From positions 47,731 to 111,730 of the forward strand of contig JAYVJM010000079.1 of the NCBI GenBank assembly GCA_043769275.1: a stretch of 64,000 nt of DNA, written 5' to 3'. Below are positions 47,710-56,057 of the stretch, in pieces. This DNA is from JAYVJM01 sp043769275. Its GTDB lineage: Bacteria; Pseudomonadota; Gammaproteobacteria; Pseudomonadales; UBA7239. Positions within the stretch are counted from its first letter, which is position 1. Every line of letters starts with the position of its first letter. Both the position numbers and the translations under genes were made by a program. Below the pieces are notes generated by a model that saw nothing but the letters and a program-made list of their open reading frames with translations, was not told the origin of the DNA and did no database searches.

Positions 47710-49488
47710 TTAACTGAAAAAGCTCTTGACCGTGCCTCTAATATACGTCCGACATAGCGGGCAGTCTCGCAATTTTGGCGCGCACTCCTGGCAGGAGACT
47801 AAATGCCCGCAGGGCAAAAATACCGTATTGGTCTCTTTATCCATACAGACTTTGCAGGTTCTCGCCTCTATGAGTTGCCTGTTTTCTGCTATGAGCCTTT
47901 GCTCCTCGTCTATTAGCGCTGCATCGACAGCCGGTGTGCTCGCATTGGCGGCCGATGCAATATTCAGGTTTTGCATGCCAACAGAAAGCGTTTCCGTGTT
48001 CGGAAGCTGTGCGGCGGCAGGGCACTGCGCTGATGCAGCTTGGCACTTAACGAGCGCGCAATCTGGAAAGTATCTCGCATGTTCTGTTTGCGGATTATCG
48101 GTAGACATCCAGTTAGAAAGCGTTTTTTTACAGGAATAGCAGCACACATGATCCTTGTTTTTTAAGCAATAAAGCCCGGCTTCGGCCAGTGCCAAGGTGT
48201 TTATCCCCTTACGGGTGAACGGATGTTCATGGCCTGCGAAGCTGGCGATTCTGGCTTGCAGCGAGCTCATCGTCGCGGGATCCACCGGCGCATTGCCAGC
48301 CGGAAGCTGTGCGGCGGCAAGGCACTGCGCTGATGCAGCTTGGCACTTAACGAACGCGCAAGTTGGAAAGTGTCTCGCATGTTCTGCTTGCGGATTATCG
48401 GTATCCATCCATTTAGAAAGCGTTCCGTTACAGGAATAGCAGCGCACGCGGTCACTGTCTTTTAAGCAATAAAGCCCGGCTTCGGCCAGTGCCAAGGTGG
48501 TTATCCCCTTACTGGTGAACGGATGTTCATGGCCTGCGAAGCTGGCGATTCTGGCTTCCAGCGAGCTCATCGCCGGCGCATTGCCAGCCAGAAGAGGTGC
48601 TGGCGAACAGGCTGCGGCCGCGTTCTGTGGCGCGGGCGGCTGGCTGGGTGCGGCAACTGGCTCGGCGGCAGCAATACCGCAATCAGGAAAATGCGCTTTG
48701 CAGCGTCCATTATCGGCAAAGCTTCCATCACAGCGGCTGCACTGGACGCCCTGGGCTTGTGCGTCGTAATAACAACCATGATTGGCAAGCGTCGAACAAC
48801 TCCACTCTTGATCGGAGGGTGCCTCCGCAAATGAGGCGAGACACTCAAGTAGGGGTTTTACTGGTGCGGTAGCAGCGGCGTTCCAATAGGCTGCTTGGCC
48901 GTCGTCTCGCCACGGAAACGCATTCTCCTGACCCTTTTTAAATAGGTCGGCCAAAGCCTGCGATGCCTGTACCGGTTTTTCTTGCGCGGCATAGTGCAAA
49001 TAAGCCACCGCGATGGCCCCTTGATCCGCCGTTTCTCTGTCGTTCATCGTCTCGCGCGACGCTAAAAGAGCTTGACCCTGCTGATACGCTGTGGCGGCAT
49101 TGAGCACGCGAGCCCTCTCCCACATGGCGTTCTCTGACTCTAACATCCCTGGCTCTAACAAAGGCAGTAAGTGCGTATTTATGGTATCCAAACTGCCACG
49201 TTGCACTAATTGCTTTGCCCACAGAAGCGCCTCCGCTGTGTTTCCGTCCTGTAGGGCATTATTTCTTAGCCATATCATGGAGGCCTGAAAGCCTTGGCTG
49301 GCCGCTTGCGTGTGCAAGCCTATTGCCTCAGTTGTTTTGTTCTCCGTATGCCGAAGCAAAGCCAACTGAAACAGGGCAGCGGGATTATTGACCTGCACCG
49401 CGCGCGCCAAATTTTCTGACAAAGGAGCCGCCCACGCGCCGCTGGTGGCGATGAAAATAAGGGTAAAAATAGCGAGACGAAAAACCAC
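47710..49488 (-). CDS. Secreted IAP-like protein: helical repeats, three BIR domains and a RING finger
   Basis: 592 residues from GTG 49488, chosen because AAAGGAG lies nine bases upstream and the product then starts with a classic signal peptide (MVFRLAIFTLIFIATSGAWA, cleavage near 20). An ATG at 49566 would bury it. Residues of about 21-215 look like TPR/Sel1-type helices. BIR1 (about 217-271) is shortened, with Cys replacing the zinc His. BIR2 (about 308-378) and BIR3 (about 408-478) keep CX2CX16HX6C exactly. Residues 545-592 are a RING (CKVCMDKE, VFLPCGHLV, CQECAP, CPLC) ending GTVKSFFS, the tail form of animal cIAPs. Animal IAPs inhibit caspases and ubiquitinate partners. Function here is inferred; export beyond the periplasm is not shown. 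Confidence 0.93.
   Translation of the reverse strand: MVFRLAIFTLIFIATSGAWAAPLSENLARAVQVNNPAALFQLALLRHTENKTTEAIGLHTQAASQGFQASMIWLRNNALQDGNTAEALLWAKQLVQRGSLDTINTHLLPLLEPGMLESENAMWERARVLNAATAYQQGQALLASRETMNDRETADQGAIAVAYLHYAAQEKPVQASQALADLFKKGQENAFPWRDDGQAAYWNAAATAPVKPLLECLASFAEAPSDQEWSCSTLANHGCYYDAQAQGVQCSRCDGSFADNGRCKAHFPDCGIAAAEPVAAPSQPPAPQNAAAACSPAPLLAGNAPAMSSLEARIASFAGHEHPFTSKGITTLALAEAGLYCLKDSDRVRCYSCNGTLSKWMDTDNPQAEHARHFPTCAFVKCQAASAQCLAAAQLPAGNAPVDPATMSSLQARIASFAGHEHPFTRKGINTLALAEAGLYCLKNKDHVCCYSCKKTLSNWMSTDNPQTEHARYFPDCALVKCQAASAQCPAAAQLPNTETLSVGMQNLNIASAANASTPAVDAALIDEEQRLIAENRQLIEARTCKVCMDKETNTVFLPCGHLVSCQECAPKLRDCPLCRTYIRGTVKSFFS
47971..48570 (-). repeat. Two 300-bp tandem units encoding BIR2 and BIR3
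   Basis: Protein landmarks recur with a period of exactly 100 residues (MSSLEARIASFAGHEHPFT and MSSLQARIASFAGHEHPFT). Long DNA stretches near 48000 and 48300 are almost identical (GGAAGCTGTGCGGCGGCA, then GGCACTGCGCTGATGCAGCT). The duplication looks recent relative to BIR1. Confidence 0.9.
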
Positions 49489-49678
49489 GTTCAAACTCTC
49501 CTTTGTATGACATTGATAAGTGACATGCTGCATCGCCTTCGACCATGATTTTTGTGTTTTGTTCATTCGTTAGCGTGATGTGGGAATGGCTGCACCGGGC
49601 TGGCTCAGGCGCAACGAAAGCCCGATACTGCCGGTTTTGTTGTCATAGGCTCGTCATGCCGTTTTTATTGTTTGCCAC

Positions 49679-49945
49679 ATGAGTGCTTGGTTTGTTTACG
49701 TGCTGCGCTGCAACGACGGCACATTGTACACCGGCATCACCACGGATTTGGCGCGACGTGAGCGCGAACACAATGTGTCCGCACGCGGTGCACGTTATAC
49801 CCGCAGCCGCCAGCCGGTGGCATTGGTTTACAGTGAGCAACTCGCCAACCGCAGCGAAGCCGCAAAGCGTGAATACGCCATTAAACAACTGTCGCTGGCT
49901 GCTAAAGTTCGGCTGATTAGCCCTTCGGAGTACCCATTCCCATGA
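49679..49945 (+). CDS. GIY-YIG nuclease-family protein (YhbQ-like)
   Basis: 88 residues. WFVYVLRCNDGTLYTGITTD contains the GIY (here as VYV...YTG) elements. REREHN, catalytic Arg/Glu residues and the GARYTRSRQPVALVYSE segment follow. Stand-alone proteins of this size are small GIY-YIG nuclease domains with poorly known DNA-processing roles. The stop overlaps the rhlE ATG by four bases (ATGA), so they are coupled. No strong ribosome-binding site is seen. Confidence 0.9.
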   Translation: MSAWFVYVLRCNDGTLYTGITTDLARREREHNVSARGARYTRSRQPVALVYSEQLANRSEAAKREYAIKQLSLAAKVRLISPSEYPFP

Positions 49946-51168
49946 GTTTTACTGCCCTCGGCTTGTGCCCGCCTTTGCTGCTGGCCATTGAGCAACAGCA
50001 CTACCGCACGCCCACGGCCATTCAGAAGCAGGCAATTCCCGCCGTGCTGGCGGGGCGTGATGTGATGGCAGCGGCGCAAACGGGCACGGGTAAAACGGCC
50101 GCTTTTGCGCTGCCCTTGTTGCAGCGTTTGAGCGCCGGCACAACACCCGCTAACGGCGTGCGCGTGCTGGCGCTTACGCCGACCCGTGAGCTGGCCCAGC
50201 AAGTGTTTGAGCATTTCAAAAGCTATGGGCGGGGGCTGGATTTGCGTTTTGCCGTGGCTTACGGCGGTGTGAGTATCAACCCGCAAATGATGGCGTTGCG
50301 CAGCGGTGTGGACGTGCTGGTGGCCACCCCCGGGCGGCTGCTGGACCTGCACGCCAAAAATGCCGTGCAATTTACGGCGCTAAAAACGTTGGTGCTGGAC
50401 GAAGCCGATCGAATGCTAGAGCTGGGTTTTAGCCGCGACATCAACAAACTCTTGGCGCTGCTGCCCAAACAACGGCAGACGCTGCTGTTTTCTGCCACTT
50501 TTTCCGATGCAATACGGGCGCTGGCGGCGCAGTTGCTCATCAAGCCTGTGAGCATTGATGTCTCCCCGCGCAACAGTGCAGCAAAGGCGGTGAAGCAGCA
50601 CATCATCACTGTGGATAAAAAACGCAAAACCGACCTGTTTTGCTATCTGCTCGCACAAAAACGCTGGCGGCAAGTGCTGGTGTTTGCCAAAACCCGTAAC
50701 GGCGTTGATGCACTGTTGCGCGTGTTGCGTGAAGAGGGCGTGCGTGCCGACAGCCTTCACGGCGAGAAAACACAGCCGCAGCGTCTTGCCGCGCTCAATG
50801 CATTTAAGGCCGGCGAATTGCGGGTGCTGGTGGCCACCGATGTAGCCGCACGCGGGCTGGACATTGAAAGTCTGCCGCTGGTGGTGAATTTTGATCTACC
50901 CATTGTGGCGGAAGATTACATACACCGCATTGGGCGCACGGCGCGCGCGGGTGCCAGCGGGCAGGCGATATCCTTGGTGAGCGCCGATGAAATCCACCAT
51001 CTGCGCGATATAGAAAAGCGCTTAAAACAACCGTTGCTGCGCAAACAGGTGCAGGACTTTGAGCCGGATCACGCTGTTCCGCCGTCTGGCAGCGCTTCAC
51101 TCAGCAAAACCAAAAAGCCAAAAAAACAGAAGGCAGGTAGCGTAAGTAAACCTAAAGCAGGCAGATAA
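49942..51168 (+). CDS. rhlE: DEAD-box ATP-dependent RNA helicase
   Basis: 408 residues with all helicase motifs: Q motif YRTPTAIQKQAIP, I AAQTGTGKTAAF, Ia PTRELAQQ, II DEAD (VLDEADRMLELGF), III FSATF, and VI HRIGRTARAG. The C-terminal tail is short and Lys-rich (KTKKPKKQKAG), as in RhlE, and lacks the SrmB- or DbpA-type extensions. Likely role in ribosome assembly or RNA turnover. Assignment to RhlE rather than another DEAD-box paralogue is moderately certain. Confidence 0.9.
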   Translation: MSFTALGLCPPLLLAIEQQHYRTPTAIQKQAIPAVLAGRDVMAAAQTGTGKTAAFALPLLQRLSAGTTPANGVRVLALTPTRELAQQVFEHFKSYGRGLDLRFAVAYGGVSINPQMMALRSGVDVLVATPGRLLDLHAKNAVQFTALKTLVLDEADRMLELGFSRDINKLLALLPKQRQTLLFSATFSDAIRALAAQLLIKPVSIDVSPRNSAAKAVKQHIITVDKKRKTDLFCYLLAQKRWRQVLVFAKTRNGVDALLRVLREEGVRADSLHGEKTQPQRLAALNAFKAGELRVLVATDVAARGLDIESLPLVVNFDLPIVAEDYIHRIGRTARAGASGQAISLVSADEIHHLRDIEKRLKQPLLRKQVQDFEPDHAVPPSGSASLSKTKKPKKQKAGSVSKPKAGR

Positions 51169-51182
51169 TCGCTAAAAATTCT

Positions 51183-52208
51183 TCAAGCGTTTTTTTGTTC
51201 ATACCAGCCTTTCGAGTGATTCACGATAGCCACCACAATCAACATTGCCGGCACTTCAATCAGCACGCCGACGACGGTGGCCAATGCAGCACCCGAGTGA
51301 ACGCCAAATAAACTAATCGCAGCGGCCACCGCTAGCTCAAAAAAATTACTGGCACCAATGAGTGCCGAGGCGCCTGCGATAGCGTGTTTTTCGCCCACTT
51401 TGCGATTCAGCCAATACGCCAGCCCCGCATTAAAAAAGACTTGGATCAGAATCGGCACGGCTAACATGAGGATAATCAGCGGTTGTTTGAGGATCATTTC
51501 CCCCTGAAAAGCAAATAACAGCACCAACATTAGCAGCAATGCGCCAACCGACCACGGTGCGATTTTTGCCATCTTTTGATCAAAAATTACAACGCCTTTT
51601 TTAAGCCACATTTTGCGCAACAACTGCGCAAGAATAATGGGGATGACGATATACAACAGCACCGAGATCAGCAGCGTGTCCCAAGGCACTGTGATGGCCG
51701 ACAGCCCCAACAGCAACCCCACAATCGGCGCAAAAGCGAACACCATGATCACGTCATTAAGTGCCACTTGTGAAAGCGTAAAGTAAGGGTCGCTGCGCGT
51801 TAATTTGCTCCACACAAAAACCATGGCGGTGCACGGTGCGGCGGCAAGCAAAATAAGCCCCGCGATGTAGCTGTCTATCTGCTCGCTCGGCAGATACGGC
51901 GCAAACACCTGCCGTACAAAAAGCCAGCCCAAGAAAGCCATAGAAAAAGGTTTGATCGCCCAATTTATAAACAGCGTCACACCAATGCCTCTCCAATGCG
52001 CTTTCACTTGATGCAGCGCATGAAAATCAATTTTGATCAGCATTGGAATAATCATCACCCAGATCAAAAAGCCCACCGGCAAATTGACATTGGCGACTTC
52101 CAGATGAGCGACGGCTTGAAACAGCGCAGGCCAGAGTTGTCCCAGCGTTATGCCGGTAATGATGCAAATAAAAACCCATGCCGTGAGATAACGCTCAAAA
52201 AAATTCAT
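51183..52208 (-). CDS. acr3: Arsenite efflux transporter ACR3
   Basis: This 341-residue protein has about ten transmembrane helices. AAPCTAMVFVWSKLTRSDP carries the essential Cys of ACR3 (helix 4), and GASNFFELAVAAAISLFG carries the conserved Glu (helix 9). ALNDVIMVFAFAPIV is also characteristic. It exports arsenite. Neither arsR nor arsC lies nearby, so it is an orphan ars gene. It converges with rhlE with only 14 bp between. Confidence 0.94.
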   Translation of the reverse strand: MNFFERYLTAWVFICIITGITLGQLWPALFQAVAHLEVANVNLPVGFLIWVMIIPMLIKIDFHALHQVKAHWRGIGVTLFINWAIKPFSMAFLGWLFVRQVFAPYLPSEQIDSYIAGLILLAAAPCTAMVFVWSKLTRSDPYFTLSQVALNDVIMVFAFAPIVGLLLGLSAITVPWDTLLISVLLYIVIPIILAQLLRKMWLKKGVVIFDQKMAKIAPWSVGALLLMLVLLFAFQGEMILKQPLIILMLAVPILIQVFFNAGLAYWLNRKVGEKHAIAGASALIGASNFFELAVAAAISLFGVHSGAALATVVGVLIEVPAMLIVVAIVNHSKGWYEQKNA

Positions 52209-52435
52209 CCAAATACCTCTGTTTTTCCGATAACGCGCAGCGCGTTTTGCCGTGTGATGCCATCCATTGAGGAGCCTTCAGGCAATAGCGTTCATATTTT
52301 GTATGACGGATGTTGCATCGCCGTTACGCACAGATGCCCTTTTCTACGGCAGGCGATAGCCGCCCATTATGGGATAAGTGCCGCCTCGCCTGTAGAATGC
52401 CAGCGCGTTAACCAACAAAACCAAGAGAGACAGCC

Positions 52436-54232
52436 ATGCTTCATTACCATGCCCCTTTGCGTGATATGCAATTTGTCCTGCATGAATTACTCGACAGCCA
52501 GCATCACTATGCACATTTAACGGGCTGTGAAGACCTTAGCCCCGACTTGCTGGATGCCATCATCAACAGCGCCGCTAAATTTTCCGAGCAGGTCATCGCG
52601 CCGCTCAATCAAAGCGGTGATGAAGAAGGCTGCACTTTTGAGCAAGGCCGCGTGCACACGCCCAGCGGTTTTAAAGATGCTTTTGCTCGGTATGGCGAGG
52701 CTGGTTGGCAATCGCTGTCAATTCCAGTCGCCGAAGGCGGGCAAGGTTTGCCGAATTCGTTGGGCATTTTTGTAAATGAGATGGTGGGCGCGGCCAATTG
52801 GGCGTGGAGCATGTATCCAGGGCTGGCGAATGCGCCCATTACCTGCTTGTTGCACGGCGGTAGCGCAGAGTTGAAAGCGACTTTTCTACCGAAACTCTTA
52901 AGCGGCGAGTGGGCCGGCACCATGTGTTTGACGGAAGCCCACTGCGGTTCAGATGTGGGTTTACTGCGCACCAAAGCCGTTTTGCAGGCCGACGGTGCTT
53001 ACCTCATCACAGGCAACAAAGTGTTTATCTCCGGCGGTGAGCAAGACATCACAAACAACATTATTCATGCCGTGCTGGCACGAGTAGAAGGCGCGCCCGC
53101 TGGCACCAAAGGCATTTCGCTGTTTATCGTGCCGAAAATACACGTTCATAACGACGGCTCGCTGGGCGCAGCCAATCACGTGAGCTGCGGTGCCATCGAA
53201 AAAAAAATGGGGCTGAAAGGCTCGGCTACCTGCGTGATGAACTTTGATGGCGCGCGTGGATTTCTGCTGGGCGAAGAAAATAACGGCCTCGCCATTATGT
53301 TTAAAATCATGAATGCCGCCCGCTTGGGAACCGCGTTGCAGGGTTTGGCGTTGGGCGAACTGTCGTTTCAGGGCGCGCTGCAATACGCACGCGAACGGCT
53401 ACAAATGCGCGCATTGACCGGCGTGAAAAACCCGCAGGGCGAAGCCGACCCCATCATTGTTCACCCGGATGTGCGCCGTATGTTGATGACGCAAAAAGCC
53501 CTCGTTGAAGGTCAGCGCGCCTTTTTGTACTGGCTGGCACAATTGATTGATCTCACCCATTTTGGCACCGCAGAGGAAACAAAAACCGCCGATGATTTAC
53601 TGGGTTTGCTCACGCCCATCGCCAAAGCCTTTTGCACCGAAACAGCCGTGGAAGTGGCCAGTACCGGCATACAGGTGTTTGGTGGTCACGGTTATATTCA
53701 TGAGCATGGCATCGAACAAGTGCTGCGCGACGTGCGTATTTCTACCCTTTATGAAGGCACAACAGGCATTCAGGCGCTGGATTTAATCGGCCGTAAAGTG
53801 ATGGGTTCCGGTGGCCAGTTGCTGCGCAACTTCACAAAAATCATCCATAAATTTTGTGAAGCGCAACAAAATATACCTGATATGGCCGTCTTCTGCACGC
53901 CCTTGGCGAACCTCAATAAAGAGTGGGGCGCATTGACCGGCACCATCGGTGAGCGCGCCATGAACAACGCCGAAGAAGTGGGGGCAGCATCCGTCGATTA
54001 CACGCTGTATTCAGGTTATGTCGCACTGGCCTATATGTGGGCGCAGATGGCGCAGGTCGCGCTGGCGAACATAGCGGCCGCTGAAGACAGCGATGGTTTT
54101 TATCAAGCCAAACTCGCCACCGCCCGCTTTTACTTTGCGCGTGTGCTGCCGCGCTGCCAAACGCACGCAACAGCGGCTTTGGCCGGTGCAGACGTGGTGA
54201 TGGCGCTTTCTGCGGAAGCCTTTGCTTTTTGA
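52436..54232 (+). CDS. Acyl-CoA dehydrogenase (long, DmdC/FadE5-like form)
   Basis: 598 residues, about 200 longer than classical acyl-CoA dehydrogenases. The extra parts are an N-terminal helical segment (MLHYHAPLRDMQFVLHELLD) and a C-terminal AcdH-like domain. FAD-site motifs are MCLTEAHCGSDVGLLRT and ITGNKVFISGGEQD. STGIQVFGGHGYIHEHGIEQ and RISTLYEGTTGIQALDLIGR carry the catalytic region. It oxidises an acyl-CoA at the alpha-beta bond; related enzymes act on methylmercaptopropionyl-CoA or long acyl chains. Substrate is uncertain. No beta-oxidation partners lie nearby. Confidence 0.93.
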   Translation: MLHYHAPLRDMQFVLHELLDSQHHYAHLTGCEDLSPDLLDAIINSAAKFSEQVIAPLNQSGDEEGCTFEQGRVHTPSGFKDAFARYGEAGWQSLSIPVAEGGQGLPNSLGIFVNEMVGAANWAWSMYPGLANAPITCLLHGGSAELKATFLPKLLSGEWAGTMCLTEAHCGSDVGLLRTKAVLQADGAYLITGNKVFISGGEQDITNNIIHAVLARVEGAPAGTKGISLFIVPKIHVHNDGSLGAANHVSCGAIEKKMGLKGSATCVMNFDGARGFLLGEENNGLAIMFKIMNAARLGTALQGLALGELSFQGALQYARERLQMRALTGVKNPQGEADPIIVHPDVRRMLMTQKALVEGQRAFLYWLAQLIDLTHFGTAEETKTADDLLGLLTPIAKAFCTETAVEVASTGIQVFGGHGYIHEHGIEQVLRDVRISTLYEGTTGIQALDLIGRKVMGSGGQLLRNFTKIIHKFCEAQQNIPDMAVFCTPLANLNKEWGALTGTIGERAMNNAEEVGAASVDYTLYSGYVALAYMWAQMAQVALANIAAAEDSDGFYQAKLATARFYFARVLPRCQTHATAALAGADVVMALSAEAFAF

Positions 54233-54304
54233 GCGCCATAAACCACACGGGCTGACGGCTGGAACACTGCAAGCATCTGCGTGTCGAAGGCAGGCATTTT
54301 CCTG

Positions 54305-54523
54305 ATGAGAGTTCCCGCTCTGTTAAGACGTCGCACATTTCTACCGCAAGCTACCCTGTTTTGGGCGGCGTTTTTTCTGGTTGGCCTGTCGCAGGCAGCG
54401 CCCATGAACCTAGAAAAAGCAGTTGCCGCCGCTCATGCCTCCATATACACGTGCGATAAACCGCACTATTCAGCACGAGCGGAAATCACCCCAGCAGGGT
54501 GCAAACCCGTTCGTCCTGAGTAG
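54305..54523 (+). pseudogene. Possible relic of a secreted protein gene
   Basis: An open frame of 72 codons starts MRVPALLRRR, has a clear hydrophobic signal segment (ATLFWAAFFLVGLSQAA) and then MNLEKAVAAAHA, but ends inside a dispersed repeat (from 54507). The coding potential therefore seems cut off by the repeat. It may be a fragment of a gene like those encoding the secreted helical-repeat proteins nearby. Equally it may be a chance frame. The rest of 54233-54579 holds nothing else recognisable. Confidence 0.3.
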
Positions 54524-54556
54524 CCAGCGCAGCAGGCGTATCGCGAAGGGTTTGCG
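54507..54556. repeat. Dispersed repeat, diverged copy
   Basis: CCGTTCGTCCTGAGTAGC, then a CAGCGCAGCAGGCG spacer, then ATCGCGAAGGG. It resembles the GTTCGTCCTGAG arm of the family, with a different second half. Confidence 0.6.
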
Positions 54557-54579
54557 TCGTTCAACGGCTGTTTTTAGGA

Positions 54580-55237
54580 TCAATCAAGTTCTATGTCGTC
54601 GGCCATCTTTTGTTTCGCCGCCGGAGAGGCGGTCATGCCCGCTGTTTTTTCCGCCTGCGCCAGCAGGTTCACGTAAAAAGGCATCTGCGATTGAATAAGA
54701 TCATCACCATCATAAATAGTTTGCGCTGTTTCAAGCCAATGACGCGCTTGTATGAGGTCAGCCGGCCTTTTTATCAGCAGATACAGCTCCCCCAGCTCCA
54801 GTGCCGTTCGGCTTTTGTAGGGGTTCAGTTCCCACGCCAAGCTGTACAAATACACTGCCTTAAGCGTTTGCTCCTATTTTTGCCATTGATGTGGCCATAA
54901 TCAGCTTGTCGACATTATTCACGTTCTCTGGCGGAATAGCGGCGCGCCACCAGTGTTCCGCTGAACCCAACTCAGCCTGATCAGCGGCAGCAATAACCTC
55001 CTTAGTCTCAGGCTGGGCGTGCAGGAGCTTACCTAACGCGTTCTTGGCCAACTGTTGCATGGCGTTATCTGCGTTGTCGTCCGTGGCTTCTGCGAGGTAG
55101 AGCGTGTACGCATCCTCAAACTTGCCTGCCTGTTCGGCGGCCTGTCCGTCCTTAAATGCTTGGCTCAAGGCAGGCGCTGCCTGCACGGTGTAGCCACTGG
55201 CGAGTAAAAGTACAAGTAAACTAATTTTGCCAAACAT
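54580..55237 (-). pseudogene. Frameshifted secreted TPR-like protein gene
   Basis: The first part (ATG 55237, MFGKISLLVLLLASGYTVQA signal peptide, mature APALSQAFKDGQAAEQAGKF) is open to a TAA at 54860-54862. In another frame the helical sequence continues as TLKAVYLYSLAWELNPYKS and ends ADDIELD at 54580. Joined, they give about 218 residues of TPR/Sel1-like helices with a signal peptide, resembling the N-terminal half of the BIR-RING protein. No slippery heptamer is evident at the shift, so mutation or sequencing error is likelier than programmed frameshifting. Confidence 0.6.
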
Positions 55238-55440
55238 TTTTGTGCCATCTGATGAGTGACTCGTAAAAATCGAGTGCGTTATGGTGTTATACACAGGGAG
55301 GCTGCAAAAATACTGTTTTATTATAAATAATTGTTTTTAAATGGTTTTTTTTGGTGTTTACTGGAAGTTATGCGCTGTGGAGCATCTGCACCGCGGGTGT
55401 GTTCACCCCTTGCGGCATGCAATATTGCCCATGCCATCCA

Positions 55441-55468
55441 CTTGTAAAAACATAACAAAGCCCATATA
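55441..55468 (+). promoter_or_regulatory. Predicted heat-shock (sigma32) promoter of hslVU
   Basis: CTTGTAA and CCCATATA are separated by 13 bp, close to the RpoH consensus CTTGAAA / CCCCATNT. The expected transcript start leaves a leader of about 28 nt before GTG 55503. hslVU is a classical RpoH target. Confidence 0.65.
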
Positions 55469-55502
55469 TAAAACGTTCTTTTTATTCCAATCGGGCGTTT
55501 TT

Positions 55503-56057
55503 GTGGAACAGTATCACGGCACAACCATTCTTTCCGTGCGACGCAATAACTGTGTGGTGATCGGCGGCGATGGCCAAGTTTCGCTTGGTAATACCATCAT
55601 GAAAGGCAACGCGCGCAAAGTGCGCCGCCTGTATCACGATCAGGTGATTGCCGGTTTTGCCGGTGGCACAGCGGACGCTTTCACGTTGTTTGAGCGTTTC
55701 GAAGCCAAACTGGAAAAACATCAAGGCAATTTGGTGCGCGCCGCTGTTGAATTGGCGAAAGACTGGCGCACCGACCGCATTTTGCGTCGCTTAGAAGCCT
55801 TGTTGTCGGTTGCGGACAAAAGCAGCTCTTTGGTGATTACCGGCAATGGTGACGTGATTGAGCCGGAAAACAATATGATCGCGATTGGCTCCGGTGGGGC
55901 TTTTGCGCAATCTGCCGCGCGCGCGTTGCTGGATAACACGGATTTATCGGCACGTGATATTGTCGAAAACAGTTTGGCAATTGCTGCCGATATCTGCGTA
56001 TACACCAACCACAACCGCACCATTGAGACACTGGAGAGCGCTTTATGTCAGCTATGA
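55503..56057 (+). CDS. hslV: ATP-dependent protease peptidase subunit HslV
   Basis: 184 residues from GTG 55503 ([15 protein letters not shown]). Self-processing would expose the catalytic Thr of TTILSV. The open frame extends upstream to 55341, but that would run through the predicted promoter. [41 protein letters not shown] and [17 protein letters not shown] match HslV throughout. It forms the two-ring proteolytic core with HslU. It overlaps hslU by 13 bp. Confidence 0.96.
   Translation: MEQYHGTTILSVRRNNCVVIGGDGQVSLGNTIMKGNARKVRRLYHDQVIAGFAGGTADAFTLFERFEAKLEKHQGNLVRAAVELAKDWRTDRILRRLEALLSVADKSSSLVITGNGDVIEPENNMIAIGSGGAFAQSAARALLDNTDLSARDIVENSLAIAADICVYTNHNRTIETLESALCQL

Noticed and set aside
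47726..48139. 137-codon open frame on the plus strand opposite the BIR-RING gene
   Set aside because: It is antisense to coding sequence with clear zinc-finger motifs and has no ribosome-binding site or recognisable domain.
54850..54880. Programmed ribosomal frameshift in the secreted TPR-like gene
   Set aside because: No slippery heptamer, pseudoknot or internal Shine-Dalgarno signal was seen at the junction, so it was treated as a broken gene or sequencing error.
55341..55502. Longer N-terminus for HslV
   Set aside because: The extension lacks family similarity and crosses the predicted heat-shock promoter. HslV proteins start a few residues before the catalytic Thr.
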